A stretch of DNA of 60,858 nucleotides from Helicobacteraceae bacterium (GTDB lineage: Bacteria; Campylobacterota; Campylobacteria; Campylobacterales; Sulfurimonadaceae), in NCBI GenBank assembly GCA_027063225.1, contig JAMOSG010000008.1:1-60858 (forward strand). Direction: 5' to 3'. How positions within the stretch are numbered: position 1 is the stretch's first letter; every line of letters starts with the position of its first letter. The position numbers and the translations under genes were made by a program. This document shows, piece after piece, positions 1 through 8,134 of this stretch. The notes under the pieces were generated by a model, which ran no database searches, was not told where the DNA came from, and saw only the letters and a program-made list of their open reading frames with translations.

Positions 1-12
1 AAAAGGTTAAAA

Positions 13-900
13 ATGAATAAATTTGTAGGTGCACACACTTCATCTTCTGGTGGGGTTTATAATGCTATTAAAAATGCAGAGGCTATTGGAGCAAAAGCGT
101 TTGCTCTTTTTACAAAAAATCAAAAAAGATGGGAAGCAAAACCACTCGATACAAAAACAATAGATAAATTTCAAAAGATGTTAGATGAGAGTGGCATTTT
201 ACCAAAGCATATTTTGCCACACGATAGTTATCTTATAAACTTAGGGCATCCAGAAGAGGAAAAACTCCAAAAAAGTCGCACAGCATTTATAGATGAGCTG
301 ACGCGTTGTGACCAACTAGGGCTTGATAGACTCAACTTTCACCCTGGAAGCCACCTTGTAAAACTTACAAAAAAACAAAAAGAGGATGTTGAGTTTTTAA
401 CAAAAGTGGAAAATGAGTGTTTAGACGTTATTGCAGAGTCTATCAATATTGCACTTGATAAAACTCAAAATGTAAAAGCAGTTATTGAAAATACAGCAGG
501 GCAGGGAACAAACCTTGGATACAAGTTTGAACATCTTGCTTACATTATAGATAAAGTGGAAGATAAATCGCGTGTTGGTGTATGTATAGATACTTGCCAT
601 ATGTTTACATCGGGGTATGATATTCGCACGCGTGAAGCGTATGATGCTACATGGAAAAGTTTTGGTGAGATTGTAGGGTTTGAGTACTTAAGTGGTATGC
701 ACATAAACGACTCTAAACCACCACTTGGCTCACGTGTTGATAGACACCACTCTTTGGGTGAAGGGGAGATTGGGCTTGATGCGTTTAGAATGATTATGAA
801 TGATGAGAGAATGGATGATATTCCACTTATTTTAGAAACAATCGATGAGACAATTTGGGCACAAGAGATAGAGCTTTTATACTCTTTTATAAAGGAGTAG
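13..900 (+). CDS. nfo: Endonuclease IV (AP endonuclease)
   Basis: Zinc-dependent apurinic/apyrimidinic endonuclease of base excision repair, which cuts the DNA backbone 5' of abasic sites in the cytoplasm. The 295-residue protein spans the full family length. It carries the family signatures: [10 protein letters not shown] near residue 195, [17 protein letters not shown] near residue 235, and ENTAG near residue 160, which supply the His/Asp/Glu zinc ligands of the TIM barrel. An AAAGG ribosome site lies just before the ATG at the left edge of the window. The next gene starts one base after its stop, so the two are probably co-transcribed. Nothing in the protein looks unusual. Confidence 0.96.
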   Translation: MNKFVGAHTSSSGGVYNAIKNAEAIGAKAFALFTKNQKRWEAKPLDTKTIDKFQKMLDESGILPKHILPHDSYLINLGHPEEEKLQKSRTAFIDELTRCDQLGLDRLNFHPGSHLVKLTKKQKEDVEFLTKVENECLDVIAESINIALDKTQNVKAVIENTAGQGTNLGYKFEHLAYIIDKVEDKSRVGVCIDTCHMFTSGYDIRTREAYDATWKSFGEIVGFEYLSGMHINDSKPPLGSRVDRHHSLGEGEIGLDAFRMIMNDERMDDIPLILETIDETIWAQEIELLYSFIKE

Positions 901-901
901 C

Positions 902-2638
902 GTGAAGAGTGTTATTGAGTTTTTAGAAGCTAAAGATATTACAAAAAATGAGCTTTTTTTACACCTTAAATGTAGTGAGGATGAAGCACAAATTTTACAA
1001 TACATTACACAAAAATATATGCAAGGTGAAGATGATGTTTTAGTGCTTGAGTTTTTACAAGATCTTTTTGGTGAGGAGGAGTATCTTTATTTAAAAGGTT
1101 TAGAGTTTGTAAAAAATCTTTTAGAGCTTGGGTGGTTACATCAACAAAGTTTTACACCTTTAAAAGTTTCAGAAGTTACCCCTTTGGAGCTTTTAAATAC
1201 AACTGTTGGTTTAACACCATCATTTTTAAAGCTTTTGCAAGAGGGAACACTAGAAGCAGATTTACCAGATATTAAACCCTATGCAGATCATCTTGAGTAT
1301 TTGCAAGATCAGTTTTTTAGAATTGAGCTGTATCAAAAAATGAGTGTTATTCGCCAAAATGTACATGAACACTCTTTAGGGATAGACAGAATCCAAACAA
1401 AACTAAAACTTTTAGAAAAACGTATAGAGGAGAGGGTAAAACAAACTTCCCAAACACTTGTTTTAGATAAATTTTTTAAACAAAAAAAGCTCTCAAATTT
1501 GGAACAAATTATCTTTTTGGCACTTCTACGTGAAGAGTATAGTGCCTCTGAAGAATCACTTCGTGATATGAACTCTTTAATAGAATTGATCTCTTTAGAT
1601 GAGTATGAGAGAATTAAAAATCGTTCTTTACTTGAAGATGGCTCACACCTTTTAAGCAGTGGTATAATCGATTATGAGGAGATGTTAAACCCTTTTGGTG
1701 GAATTTCACGCTCTTTTTATATTGTAGATGATGTACTTCAAAGTATTATCCATCCAAATAAAAATAAAAAAGTTCGCCGTTTAAAACTTAATGCTTTAAT
1801 AGAGGAGCAAGATATTTTTGAGCTTGTTGAACCTGAGAGTTCACTCGATGATGTGGTTTTAAGTAAACAAACGCAACAAACTTTAGAAAATATTTTAAAG
1901 CAGCTCGATAAAAATGTAGTAAATCGCTTAGTAGAATGGGGTATAAAAGATAAAAAAAGTGGAATTGACGCAAGAATTATTTTCTATGGAGCACCAGGAA
2001 CTGGAAAAACACTTACTGCATACTCTTTGGCAAAATCACTAAAGCGTCAAGTTTTAGCATTTGATTGTTCTAAAATTCTCTCAATGTATGTAGGGGAGAG
2101 TGAAAAAAATGTAAGGAAAATCTTTGATACTTTTTATGAGTTAAGTACAAAAACAAAGAGTGATCCAATTTTACTTTTAAATGAAGCGGACCAATTTTTA
2201 GGAACAAGAACTACAGGTGGTTTAAGTGGAGCAGACCAAACCTATAATCAGATGCAAAATATTTTTTTAGAGCAAATTGAAAATTTCAAAGGTATTTTAA
2301 TAGCAACAACAAACCTTTTAGAAAATATAGACAAAGCATTTTCACGCCGTTTCGATTACAAAATAGAGTTTAAAAAACCAAATAAAGAGCAACGTCAAAA
2401 ACTTTGGGAGTTGATGCTTCCAAAAAATGCACCATATAGTGATGATTTCTCTATTGAAAAACTATCAGAATATAACCTAACAGGTGGGCAGATAAATATT
2501 ATTGTAAAAAATACAGCTTATAAAGTTGCAGTAAGAGAGGAAGCTATTTTTTCTTTAAAAGATTTTATAGAAGAGATTAAAAAAGAGAAAGATGCAAGTT
2601 TTGAAGATGAAAAATCTATGGGTTTTTTAAGTAAGTAG
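902..2638 (+). CDS. AAA-family ATPase with long N-terminal region
   Basis: A 578-residue protein starting at GTG, one base after the nfo stop. Residues 1-350 are helical and charged, match no domain I recognise, and include a likely coiled coil around residues 150-200. The C-terminal third is a single AAA module: Walker A GAPGTGKT near residue 361, a Walker B-like LLLNEAD near 423, and a sensor/arginine-finger stretch SRRFDY near 480. The usual Walker B Asp-Glu reads Asn-Glu here, but the catalytic Glu is kept. It is probably an oligomeric remodelling ATPase. The substrate is unknown, and the link to DNA repair rests only on adjacency to nfo. No membrane segment or signal peptide is visible. 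Confidence 0.85.
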   Translation: MKSVIEFLEAKDITKNELFLHLKCSEDEAQILQYITQKYMQGEDDVLVLEFLQDLFGEEEYLYLKGLEFVKNLLELGWLHQQSFTPLKVSEVTPLELLNTTVGLTPSFLKLLQEGTLEADLPDIKPYADHLEYLQDQFFRIELYQKMSVIRQNVHEHSLGIDRIQTKLKLLEKRIEERVKQTSQTLVLDKFFKQKKLSNLEQIIFLALLREEYSASEESLRDMNSLIELISLDEYERIKNRSLLEDGSHLLSSGIIDYEEMLNPFGGISRSFYIVDDVLQSIIHPNKNKKVRRLKLNALIEEQDIFELVEPESSLDDVVLSKQTQQTLENILKQLDKNVVNRLVEWGIKDKKSGIDARIIFYGAPGTGKTLTAYSLAKSLKRQVLAFDCSKILSMYVGESEKNVRKIFDTFYELSTKTKSDPILLLNEADQFLGTRTTGGLSGADQTYNQMQNIFLEQIENFKGILIATTNLLENIDKAFSRRFDYKIEFKKPNKEQRQKLWELMLPKNAPYSDDFSIEKLSEYNLTGGQINIIVKNTAYKVAVREEAIFSLKDFIEEIKKEKDASFEDEKSMGFLSK

Positions 2639-2653
2639 GCTAATAAACCTTAA

Positions 2654-2755
2654 GAGGTAAAAAATGCTCAATATTATTATTTTTGGTATGGATATTTTAC
2701 AAAAGAAGATCCAACAACTCCACTTTATGAGCAAAAGATAGAGTGGGAAGAATAG
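2654..2755 (+). pseudogene. Possible gene remnant or frameshifted small ORF
   Basis: This open stretch reads as protein-like sequence (AQYYYFWYGYFTKEDP, then TPLYEQKIEWEE, stop at 2753-2755), rich in aromatic and acidic residues. It has no ATG, GTG or TTG in frame after the upstream stop at 2651-2653. The only ATG with a ribosome site (AAGAGG, then ATG at 2664) is in a different frame and gives an unremarkable 25-residue peptide. A one-base frameshift near 2664-2680 would join the two. It may be a decayed gene end or chance; no family is recognised. Confidence 0.3.
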
Positions 2756-2807
2756 TATTAATTCTATGCTAAAATACAAAAAATAAAAACCCTAAGTAAG
2801 GTAAGGT

Positions 2808-3659
2808 ATGCAATTTTTAGATGTAAAGACAGATTATGCTTTTAAAAAAGTTTTTGGAAGTGAAGATTCAAAAGCCAAACTCATAAGCTTTTTAAATGCA
2901 CTTGTGTATGATGATTCCCCTAGAAAGATAAAAGATTTAACAATTGTAGATCCTTATAATATTCCAATGATAAAAGGGGTAAAAGATACCTTTGTAGATG
3001 TTAAAGCAGTTTTAGATGATAACTCTAAAGTTATTATAGAGATGCAAATACTTAACCATCAAGGTTTTGAAAAAAGAGTTTTATATAATGCTGCTAAAAA
3101 CTATTCTATTCAACTTAATAAAAAAGAGGAGTACTATCTTTTAAATCCTGTAATTGCATTAACAATTGTAGATTTTATTATGTTTGAAGAGAGTACAAAA
3201 GTTATTAATAAATTTAAACTTTTAGAAAAAGAAAACTTTATTAACTATAGTGATGATATAGAACTTATCTTTGTTGAACTTCCAAAATTCACTAAAGAAT
3301 TACAAGAGTTGCAAAATATAAAAGATCAATGGATCTATTTTATAAAAAATGCTGGAAGCTTAGAATATATCCCAACAAATTTAGATATTCAAATTCAACA
3401 AGCCCTAGAGAGTGTTAATGAAGCAAACCTCACAAAAGAGGAACTAGAAGCACAATATAAAAGAAAAGAGTTTATCTCTATCCAAAAACTAGCCCTTTTA
3501 AAAGCAAAAAATGATGGATTGCAAGAGGGGATTGAAAAGGGGATAGAGCAAGAAAAAATTGAAATTGCAAAAAAATCTATTGCTAATAACTTAGATGATA
3601 AAACAATAGCACTTATTACAGGATTATCCCAAGAAGTTATAAAGAGTTTGAGAGGGTAA
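2808..3659 (+). CDS. Rpn/PD-(D/E)XK nuclease family protein (transposase-like)
   Basis: A 283-residue member of the Rpn / PDDEXK_2 family, a group of recombination-promoting nucleases often annotated as putative transposases. The N-terminus MQFLDVKTDYAFKKVFGSED is the typical opening. The predicted nuclease core has an Asp in FVDVKAVL near residue 65 and EMQ near residue 78, matching the D...E-x-Q active site. The C-terminus has the family's short Gly-Ile-Glu-Lys-Gly repeat (residues about 238-250) followed by a small helical tail. A ribosome site AAGGTAAGG precedes the ATG. Related E. coli Rpn proteins cut DNA and promote RecA-independent recombination. A paralogue lies at 59676-60572. Confidence 0.87.
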   Translation: MQFLDVKTDYAFKKVFGSEDSKAKLISFLNALVYDDSPRKIKDLTIVDPYNIPMIKGVKDTFVDVKAVLDDNSKVIIEMQILNHQGFEKRVLYNAAKNYSIQLNKKEEYYLLNPVIALTIVDFIMFEESTKVINKFKLLEKENFINYSDDIELIFVELPKFTKELQELQNIKDQWIYFIKNAGSLEYIPTNLDIQIQQALESVNEANLTKEELEAQYKRKEFISIQKLALLKAKNDGLQEGIEKGIEQEKIEIAKKSIANNLDDKTIALITGLSQEVIKSLRG

Positions 3660-3668
3660 GAAGGAGTT

Positions 3669-6600
3669 TTACTCCTCCTCTTTCTCTAAACTTTCTAAGT
3701 TTTTGTAACGTTTAAACATCTCTTTTGCATGGAAAGAGGCTGTTTCTAAAAACTCTTTTGCGTGTTGTGGGTCCATTTTTTCTACCATTTTAAAGCGGGC
3801 TTCATTATACATATATTCTTTCACATCCAATTTAGGCTCTTTGTAGTCTAGCTTCATTGGGTTTTTCCCCTCTTTTGCTAGTTCTGGATTGTAACGCATA
3901 AGTGGCCAAAGTCCACACTCTACTGCCTTTTTTTGTTGTTTCATACCGTAGCGTAAATCGTATCCATGAGCAATACAATGGGAGTAAGCAATAATTATAG
4001 AAACACCATCATACGCTTCTGCTTCTACAAATGCTTTAAGTGTTTGTGAGTCATTTGCACCCATAGCAACACGCGCTACATAAACATTACCATATGCAGC
4101 TGCCATCATTGCTAAATCTTTTGGAAGTTGTGGTTTTCCACCAGCTGCAAATTTTGCAACTGCACCTGTTGGTGTTGCTTTACTTTGTTGCCCACCTGTG
4201 TTTGAATATACTTGTGTATCTAACACTAAAATATTGACATTTTTACCACTTGCAAGAACATGGTCCACTCCACCATAACCAATATCGTAAGCCCAACCAT
4301 CTCCACCAATGATCCAAACAGATTTTTTAACTAAATAATCAGCTAATTCTAAAAGTGTTTTTGCTTCATTAGCGTTGATTGTTTTTAGAACCTCTTTAAG
4401 GCTCTCTACACGTTTACGTTGAGCAAAAATCTCCTCTTCAGTTTTTTGGTTTGCCTCTAAAATCTCTTGCACTAAAGTGGTGTTAAGTTGAGGTTTTAAA
4501 ACTTCTAAAAGTTCTTTAGCTTCCTCTATTTTTTTATCTATACTTAGTCTAAATCCAAGCCCAAACTCTGCATTATCTTCAAAAAGTGAGTTTGACCATG
4601 CAGGGCCACGACCATCTTTGTTTTTCTTCCATGGTGTTGTTGGAAGATTTCCTCCATAAATAGAGCTACACCCTGTTGCATTGGCAACAACCATTCTATC
4701 TCCAAAAAGTTGTGTTGCTAGTTTAATATAAGGAGTTTCTCCACATCCAGGACATGCACCACTAAATTCAAAAAGTGGTTCTAAAATTTGAGCCTCTTTT
4801 ACTTTTGTATGGTCAAGTTTTGCTCTATCGTATTGTGGTAACTCCAAAAAGTAATCCCACTCTTTTATTCCATTTTCTATCACTTTCTCTTTTGGAGTCA
4901 TATTTATCGCTTTATATAAAGGGTTCTCTTTACTTGAAGCTGGACACTCCTCTACACAAAGAGCACACCCTGTACAATCCTCAACTGCCACACTAATAAT
5001 AAAGCTCTCATTTTCAAACTTTTTCCCCTTAGCCTCTTTTGTTTGAAGAGAAGCTGGTTTATTTTCTAAAAGGGAGTTATTTACAATTTTAGAGCGAATA
5101 ACACTATGTGGACAAACACTTACACATTTGTTACACTCTATACATAAAGAGCTATCCCAAACAGGTACCTCAAGGGCGATATTTCTCTTTTCATATTGTG
5201 TTGTACCAGTTGGCCATGTTCCATCTGCTGGAATAGCACTTACTGGTAGTTCATCTCCTTTACCCTCTATAAGGTGTGCTGTAACATTTGCTACAAAATC
5301 GTTAAATGAACCTTTTACTGCTGGAGTTAGTTTACGTGAACTTGTTACCTCTGTTGGAACTTCTACCTCTTGAAGGTAAGAAAGAGCAGCATCAACAGCT
5401 GCAAAGTTTTGTTCCACTAAAAGGTCACTCTTTTTACCGTAAGTTTTTACAATGGAGTCTTTTATCTCTTGTATTGCTTGCTCTTTTGGTAGGATGTTAG
5501 AGATTGCAAAGAAACATGTTTGCATAATAGTGTTAATTCTTCGTCCCATATTTGTTTGTTTTGCAACATTATAGGCATCTACAATATAAAATTTAATCTT
5601 TTTAGAAATAATCTCCTCTTGAATATGGCGAGGAAGATGGTCCCAAGAGTGTTTTTTATCAAATGGAGAGTTGAGTAAAAAAGTAGCTCCCTCTTTTGCA
5701 TGGGAGAGGATGTCAAATTTCTCCATAAAAACACTTTGGTGACAAGCAACAAAATCTGCTTTTTGAATAAGGTATGGAGCTTTAATCTCTTGTGGTCCAA
5801 AACGAAGGTGAGAAACTGTCATTGAACCAGACTTTTTAGAGTCGTACACAAAATATCCTTGAGCATAGTTTTGTGAATGTTGCCCAATAATTTTAATGCT
5901 ATTTTTGTTTGCTCCTACAGTTCCATCACTCCCTAATCCAAAAAAGATAGCCTCAACCATATCTTTATGTTCAAGTGTAAAGTTACTATCGTACTCTAAA
6001 GAGGTGTGTGTTACATCATCGTTAATTCCAATAGTAAAATGGTTTTTAGGATTTGGCTTTTGTAGCTCTTCAAAAATAGCCTTTACCATAGCTGGAGTAA
6101 ACTCTTTAGAGGAGAGCCCATACCTTCCACCAATAATGCGAGGCATAGCAAAGCCAAGTTCTTGAGAGCTTGAGAGTTCATTAAGTGCTGCTACAACATC
6201 TAAGTAGAGTGGTTCACCAAGGGAACCTGGCTCTTTTGTTCTATCGAGTACTGCAATAGATTTTACACTTTTTGGAAGAGCTTTTAAAAGATGTTTTTTA
6301 GAAAAAGGTCTATAAAGTTTTACTTTTACAACACCCACTTTTTTATTTTGTTTTGTAAAATACTCTACACTCTCTTCTACAGTTTGTGCTCCTGAAGCCA
6401 TTATAACAATAACTTCTGTTGCATCTTTAGCCCCTACATATTCAAAAGGTTGGTAACTTCTGTTTGTAAGTTTTGAAAACTCCTGCATCACATCTTCTAC
6501 AATATCTGCTGTTTTTTCATAGTAGCTATTGACACTCTCTCTTCCTTGAAAATAAACATCAGGATTTTGTGATGTTCCACGAATAACAGGATGATCTGGA

Positions 6601-7223
6601 GAGAGTGCTCTTTGGCGGTGTTCCTGAACTGCTTGCATATCTATAAGGCTTTTGAGTGTTTCATCCTCTAAAAGCTCAATTTTTCTAATTTCGTGAGAGG
6701 TTCTAAAACCATCAAAAAAGTGTAAAAAAGGTATGCGAGATTTTAAACTTGCAGCTTGAGCAATAAGAGCAAAGTCGTGTGCCTCTTGAACAGAACTTGA
6801 TGCTAAAAAAGCAAAACCACTTTGGCGAACCGACATAACATCGCTATGGTCTCCAAAAATAGAGAGTGCTTGGGCTGCAATAGAGCGTGCAGCTACATGA
6901 AAAACTGTAGGAGTTAATTCTCCTGCAATTTTATACATATTTGGTAGCATAAGTAAAAGCCCTTGTGAGGCGGTAAAAGTTGTTGTAAGAGCTCCTGTTT
7001 GCAAAGCACCATGAACACTTCCACTTGCTCCACCTTCACTTTGCATTTCCATAATCTCAGGGATTGTATCGAAAATATTTTTCTCTTTATGCAATGCATA
7101 AACATCACTATGTTCTGCCATTGGTGAGGCTGGAGTGATGGGGTAAATTGCTATAACTTCATTGAGTTTATATGCAACTCTTGCGACTGCTTCATTTGCA
7201 TCGATTGTGATAAAATTTTTCAT
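3669..7223 (-). CDS. nifJ: Pyruvate:flavodoxin/ferredoxin oxidoreductase
   Basis: A 1184-residue single-chain enzyme that interconverts pyruvate plus CoA and acetyl-CoA plus CO2 with reduced ferredoxin or flavodoxin. In autotrophs using the reductive TCA cycle it runs in the pyruvate-forming direction. Domain order is typical: pyrimidine-binding N-terminal domain (IYPITPASPM near residue 25), a transketolase-C-like domain, the gamma domain, two [4Fe-4S] motifs (CIECNKCVSVCP near 690 and CTGCALCVEECP near 751), and the TPP domain with CPGCGE near 823 and GGDGWAYDIGYGG near 970. The start ATG has AAGGAT upstream and a TATAAT box on the minus strand at 7254-7259. It is transcribed alone, divergently from 7329. 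It could supply low-potential electrons to the complex I encoded downstream (inference). Confidence 0.96.
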   Translation of the reverse strand: MKNFITIDANEAVARVAYKLNEVIAIYPITPASPMAEHSDVYALHKEKNIFDTIPEIMEMQSEGGASGSVHGALQTGALTTTFTASQGLLLMLPNMYKIAGELTPTVFHVAARSIAAQALSIFGDHSDVMSVRQSGFAFLASSSVQEAHDFALIAQAASLKSRIPFLHFFDGFRTSHEIRKIELLEDETLKSLIDMQAVQEHRQRALSPDHPVIRGTSQNPDVYFQGRESVNSYYEKTADIVEDVMQEFSKLTNRSYQPFEYVGAKDATEVIVIMASGAQTVEESVEYFTKQNKKVGVVKVKLYRPFSKKHLLKALPKSVKSIAVLDRTKEPGSLGEPLYLDVVAALNELSSSQELGFAMPRIIGGRYGLSSKEFTPAMVKAIFEELQKPNPKNHFTIGINDDVTHTSLEYDSNFTLEHKDMVEAIFFGLGSDGTVGANKNSIKIIGQHSQNYAQGYFVYDSKKSGSMTVSHLRFGPQEIKAPYLIQKADFVACHQSVFMEKFDILSHAKEGATFLLNSPFDKKHSWDHLPRHIQEEIISKKIKFYIVDAYNVAKQTNMGRRINTIMQTCFFAISNILPKEQAIQEIKDSIVKTYGKKSDLLVEQNFAAVDAALSYLQEVEVPTEVTSSRKLTPAVKGSFNDFVANVTAHLIEGKGDELPVSAIPADGTWPTGTTQYEKRNIALEVPVWDSSLCIECNKCVSVCPHSVIRSKIVNNSLLENKPASLQTKEAKGKKFENESFIISVAVEDCTGCALCVEECPASSKENPLYKAINMTPKEKVIENGIKEWDYFLELPQYDRAKLDHTKVKEAQILEPLFEFSGACPGCGETPYIKLATQLFGDRMVVANATGCSSIYGGNLPTTPWKKNKDGRGPAWSNSLFEDNAEFGLGFRLSIDKKIEEAKELLEVLKPQLNTTLVQEILEANQKTEEEIFAQRKRVESLKEVLKTINANEAKTLLELADYLVKKSVWIIGGDGWAYDIGYGGVDHVLASGKNVNILVLDTQVYSNTGGQQSKATPTGAVAKFAAGGKPQLPKDLAMMAAAYGNVYVARVAMGANDSQTLKAFVEAEAYDGVSIIIAYSHCIAHGYDLRYGMKQQKKAVECGLWPLMRYNPELAKEGKNPMKLDYKEPKLDVKEYMYNEARFKMVEKMDPQHAKEFLETASFHAKEMFKRYKNLESLEKEEE

Positions 7224-7253
7224 CTTTAAAATCCTTATAAAATTCTACAAAAC

Positions 7254-7259
7254 ATTATA
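7254..7259 (-). promoter_or_regulatory. -10 box for nifJ
   Basis: TATAAT on the minus strand, 31 bases before the nifJ ATG, in AT-rich sequence without a clear -35, as is usual for Campylobacterota sigma-70 promoters. An AAGGAT ribosome site lies between it and the start. Confidence 0.55.
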
Positions 7260-7291
7260 TCACATTAACTATTGAGTATGTTAAATAATGA

Positions 7292-7297
7292 TATAAT
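7292..7297 (+). promoter_or_regulatory. -10 box for the stress-protein/cation-ATPase pair
   Basis: TATAAT in ATGATATAATGAAT, 31 bases before the ATG at 7329. It lies downstream of the earlier in-frame start at 7272, which argues that 7329 is the true start of the next gene. Confidence 0.55.
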
Positions 7298-7328
7298 GAA
7301 TCAACACTGTTCCCAAAAAGGAAAAAAG

Positions 7329-8132
7329 ATGAAAGTAGTGAGTTTAATTAATGGCTCTTTGTTGTCTCAAACGGTAGCCTCTTATGCTTTAGCTTATGCA
7401 AAAGAGTTGCATTTAGGTGTTAGTTTTATTTATATAGATGCAAACGATAATCTCTCAGATGTAAAAAAAAGTGCACAACTTTTAGAGCAAAAAGCAAAAG
7501 ATTTAGAATTAAAGAGTGAATTTTTTGTTTTGGATTCTTTAGAAGATTTACAAGAGTATGTAGAGAGTAGGGAGATTGAAACAATTTTTTGTTCAACACG
7601 CCATCAACATACAATTTTAGATAAATCTTTTGTAAAAGAGTTGATAGCACAAAAAATAAGGGCAGATTTATGTGTGGTAAAAGTGGTAAAGGCTGGATAT
7701 TTACAAGAGGTACAAAATATACTTTTGCCTATTAAAGAAGCAAAACTTTCTGTAAAAAAATTTACCCTTATGATGGTCTTTGCAGATGCATATGATGCTA
7801 AAGTAGAGATATATTCACTCGATAAACTCTCTGCAACTAAGCTTCAAAAAGTTACAAAAGAGCAGATAAAGCAAAGATTGCAAGAGATAATTTTTAAACT
7901 ACGTCACTATATGAAGCTTTTTTATCTTAGTGGTACAAGTTTTAGTATTAAACATGACTTTGCACTTTCTGATGGGGAGAGTGTTAAAACACATATTGCA
8001 AAACATAATTATGATTTAGCTATTGTTGGAGCTCATAGTACAAATTCAATTTTTGAGAAAAACCATCCTATAGATGTTTTGTTTGAGCATCCATCTATTA
8101 ATACACTCTATTTTATACCGTATGAGGACTAA
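7329..8132 (+). CDS. Universal-stress-protein-like protein
   Basis: About 267 residues from the ATG at 7329, which has an AAAAAGGAAAAAAG ribosome site and a -10 box at 7292-7297. The frame is open from 7272, but that start would lie upstream of the promoter. The N-terminal half resembles a UspA fold (MKVVSLINGSLLSQTVASYA, then a Rossmann-like alternation). Near the C-terminus YDLAIVGAHSTNS resembles the UspA nucleotide-loop region. The assignment is by pattern only. It ends two bases before the cation ATPase start, so the pair is translationally linked and this protein may sense conditions for that transporter (inference). Confidence 0.6.
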   Translation: MKVVSLINGSLLSQTVASYALAYAKELHLGVSFIYIDANDNLSDVKKSAQLLEQKAKDLELKSEFFVLDSLEDLQEYVESREIETIFCSTRHQHTILDKSFVKELIAQKIRADLCVVKVVKAGYLQEVQNILLPIKEAKLSVKKFTLMMVFADAYDAKVEIYSLDKLSATKLQKVTKEQIKQRLQEIIFKLRHYMKLFYLSGTSFSIKHDFALSDGESVKTHIAKHNYDLAIVGAHSTNSIFEKNHPIDVLFEHPSINTLYFIPYED

Positions 8133-8134
8133 TT

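Noticed and set aside
7272-7328. Upstream in-frame start for the stress-type protein
   Set aside because: A TATAAT box at 7292-7297 lies inside this stretch and the ATG at 7329 has a strong ribosome site, so the extra 19 residues are not likely to be translated.
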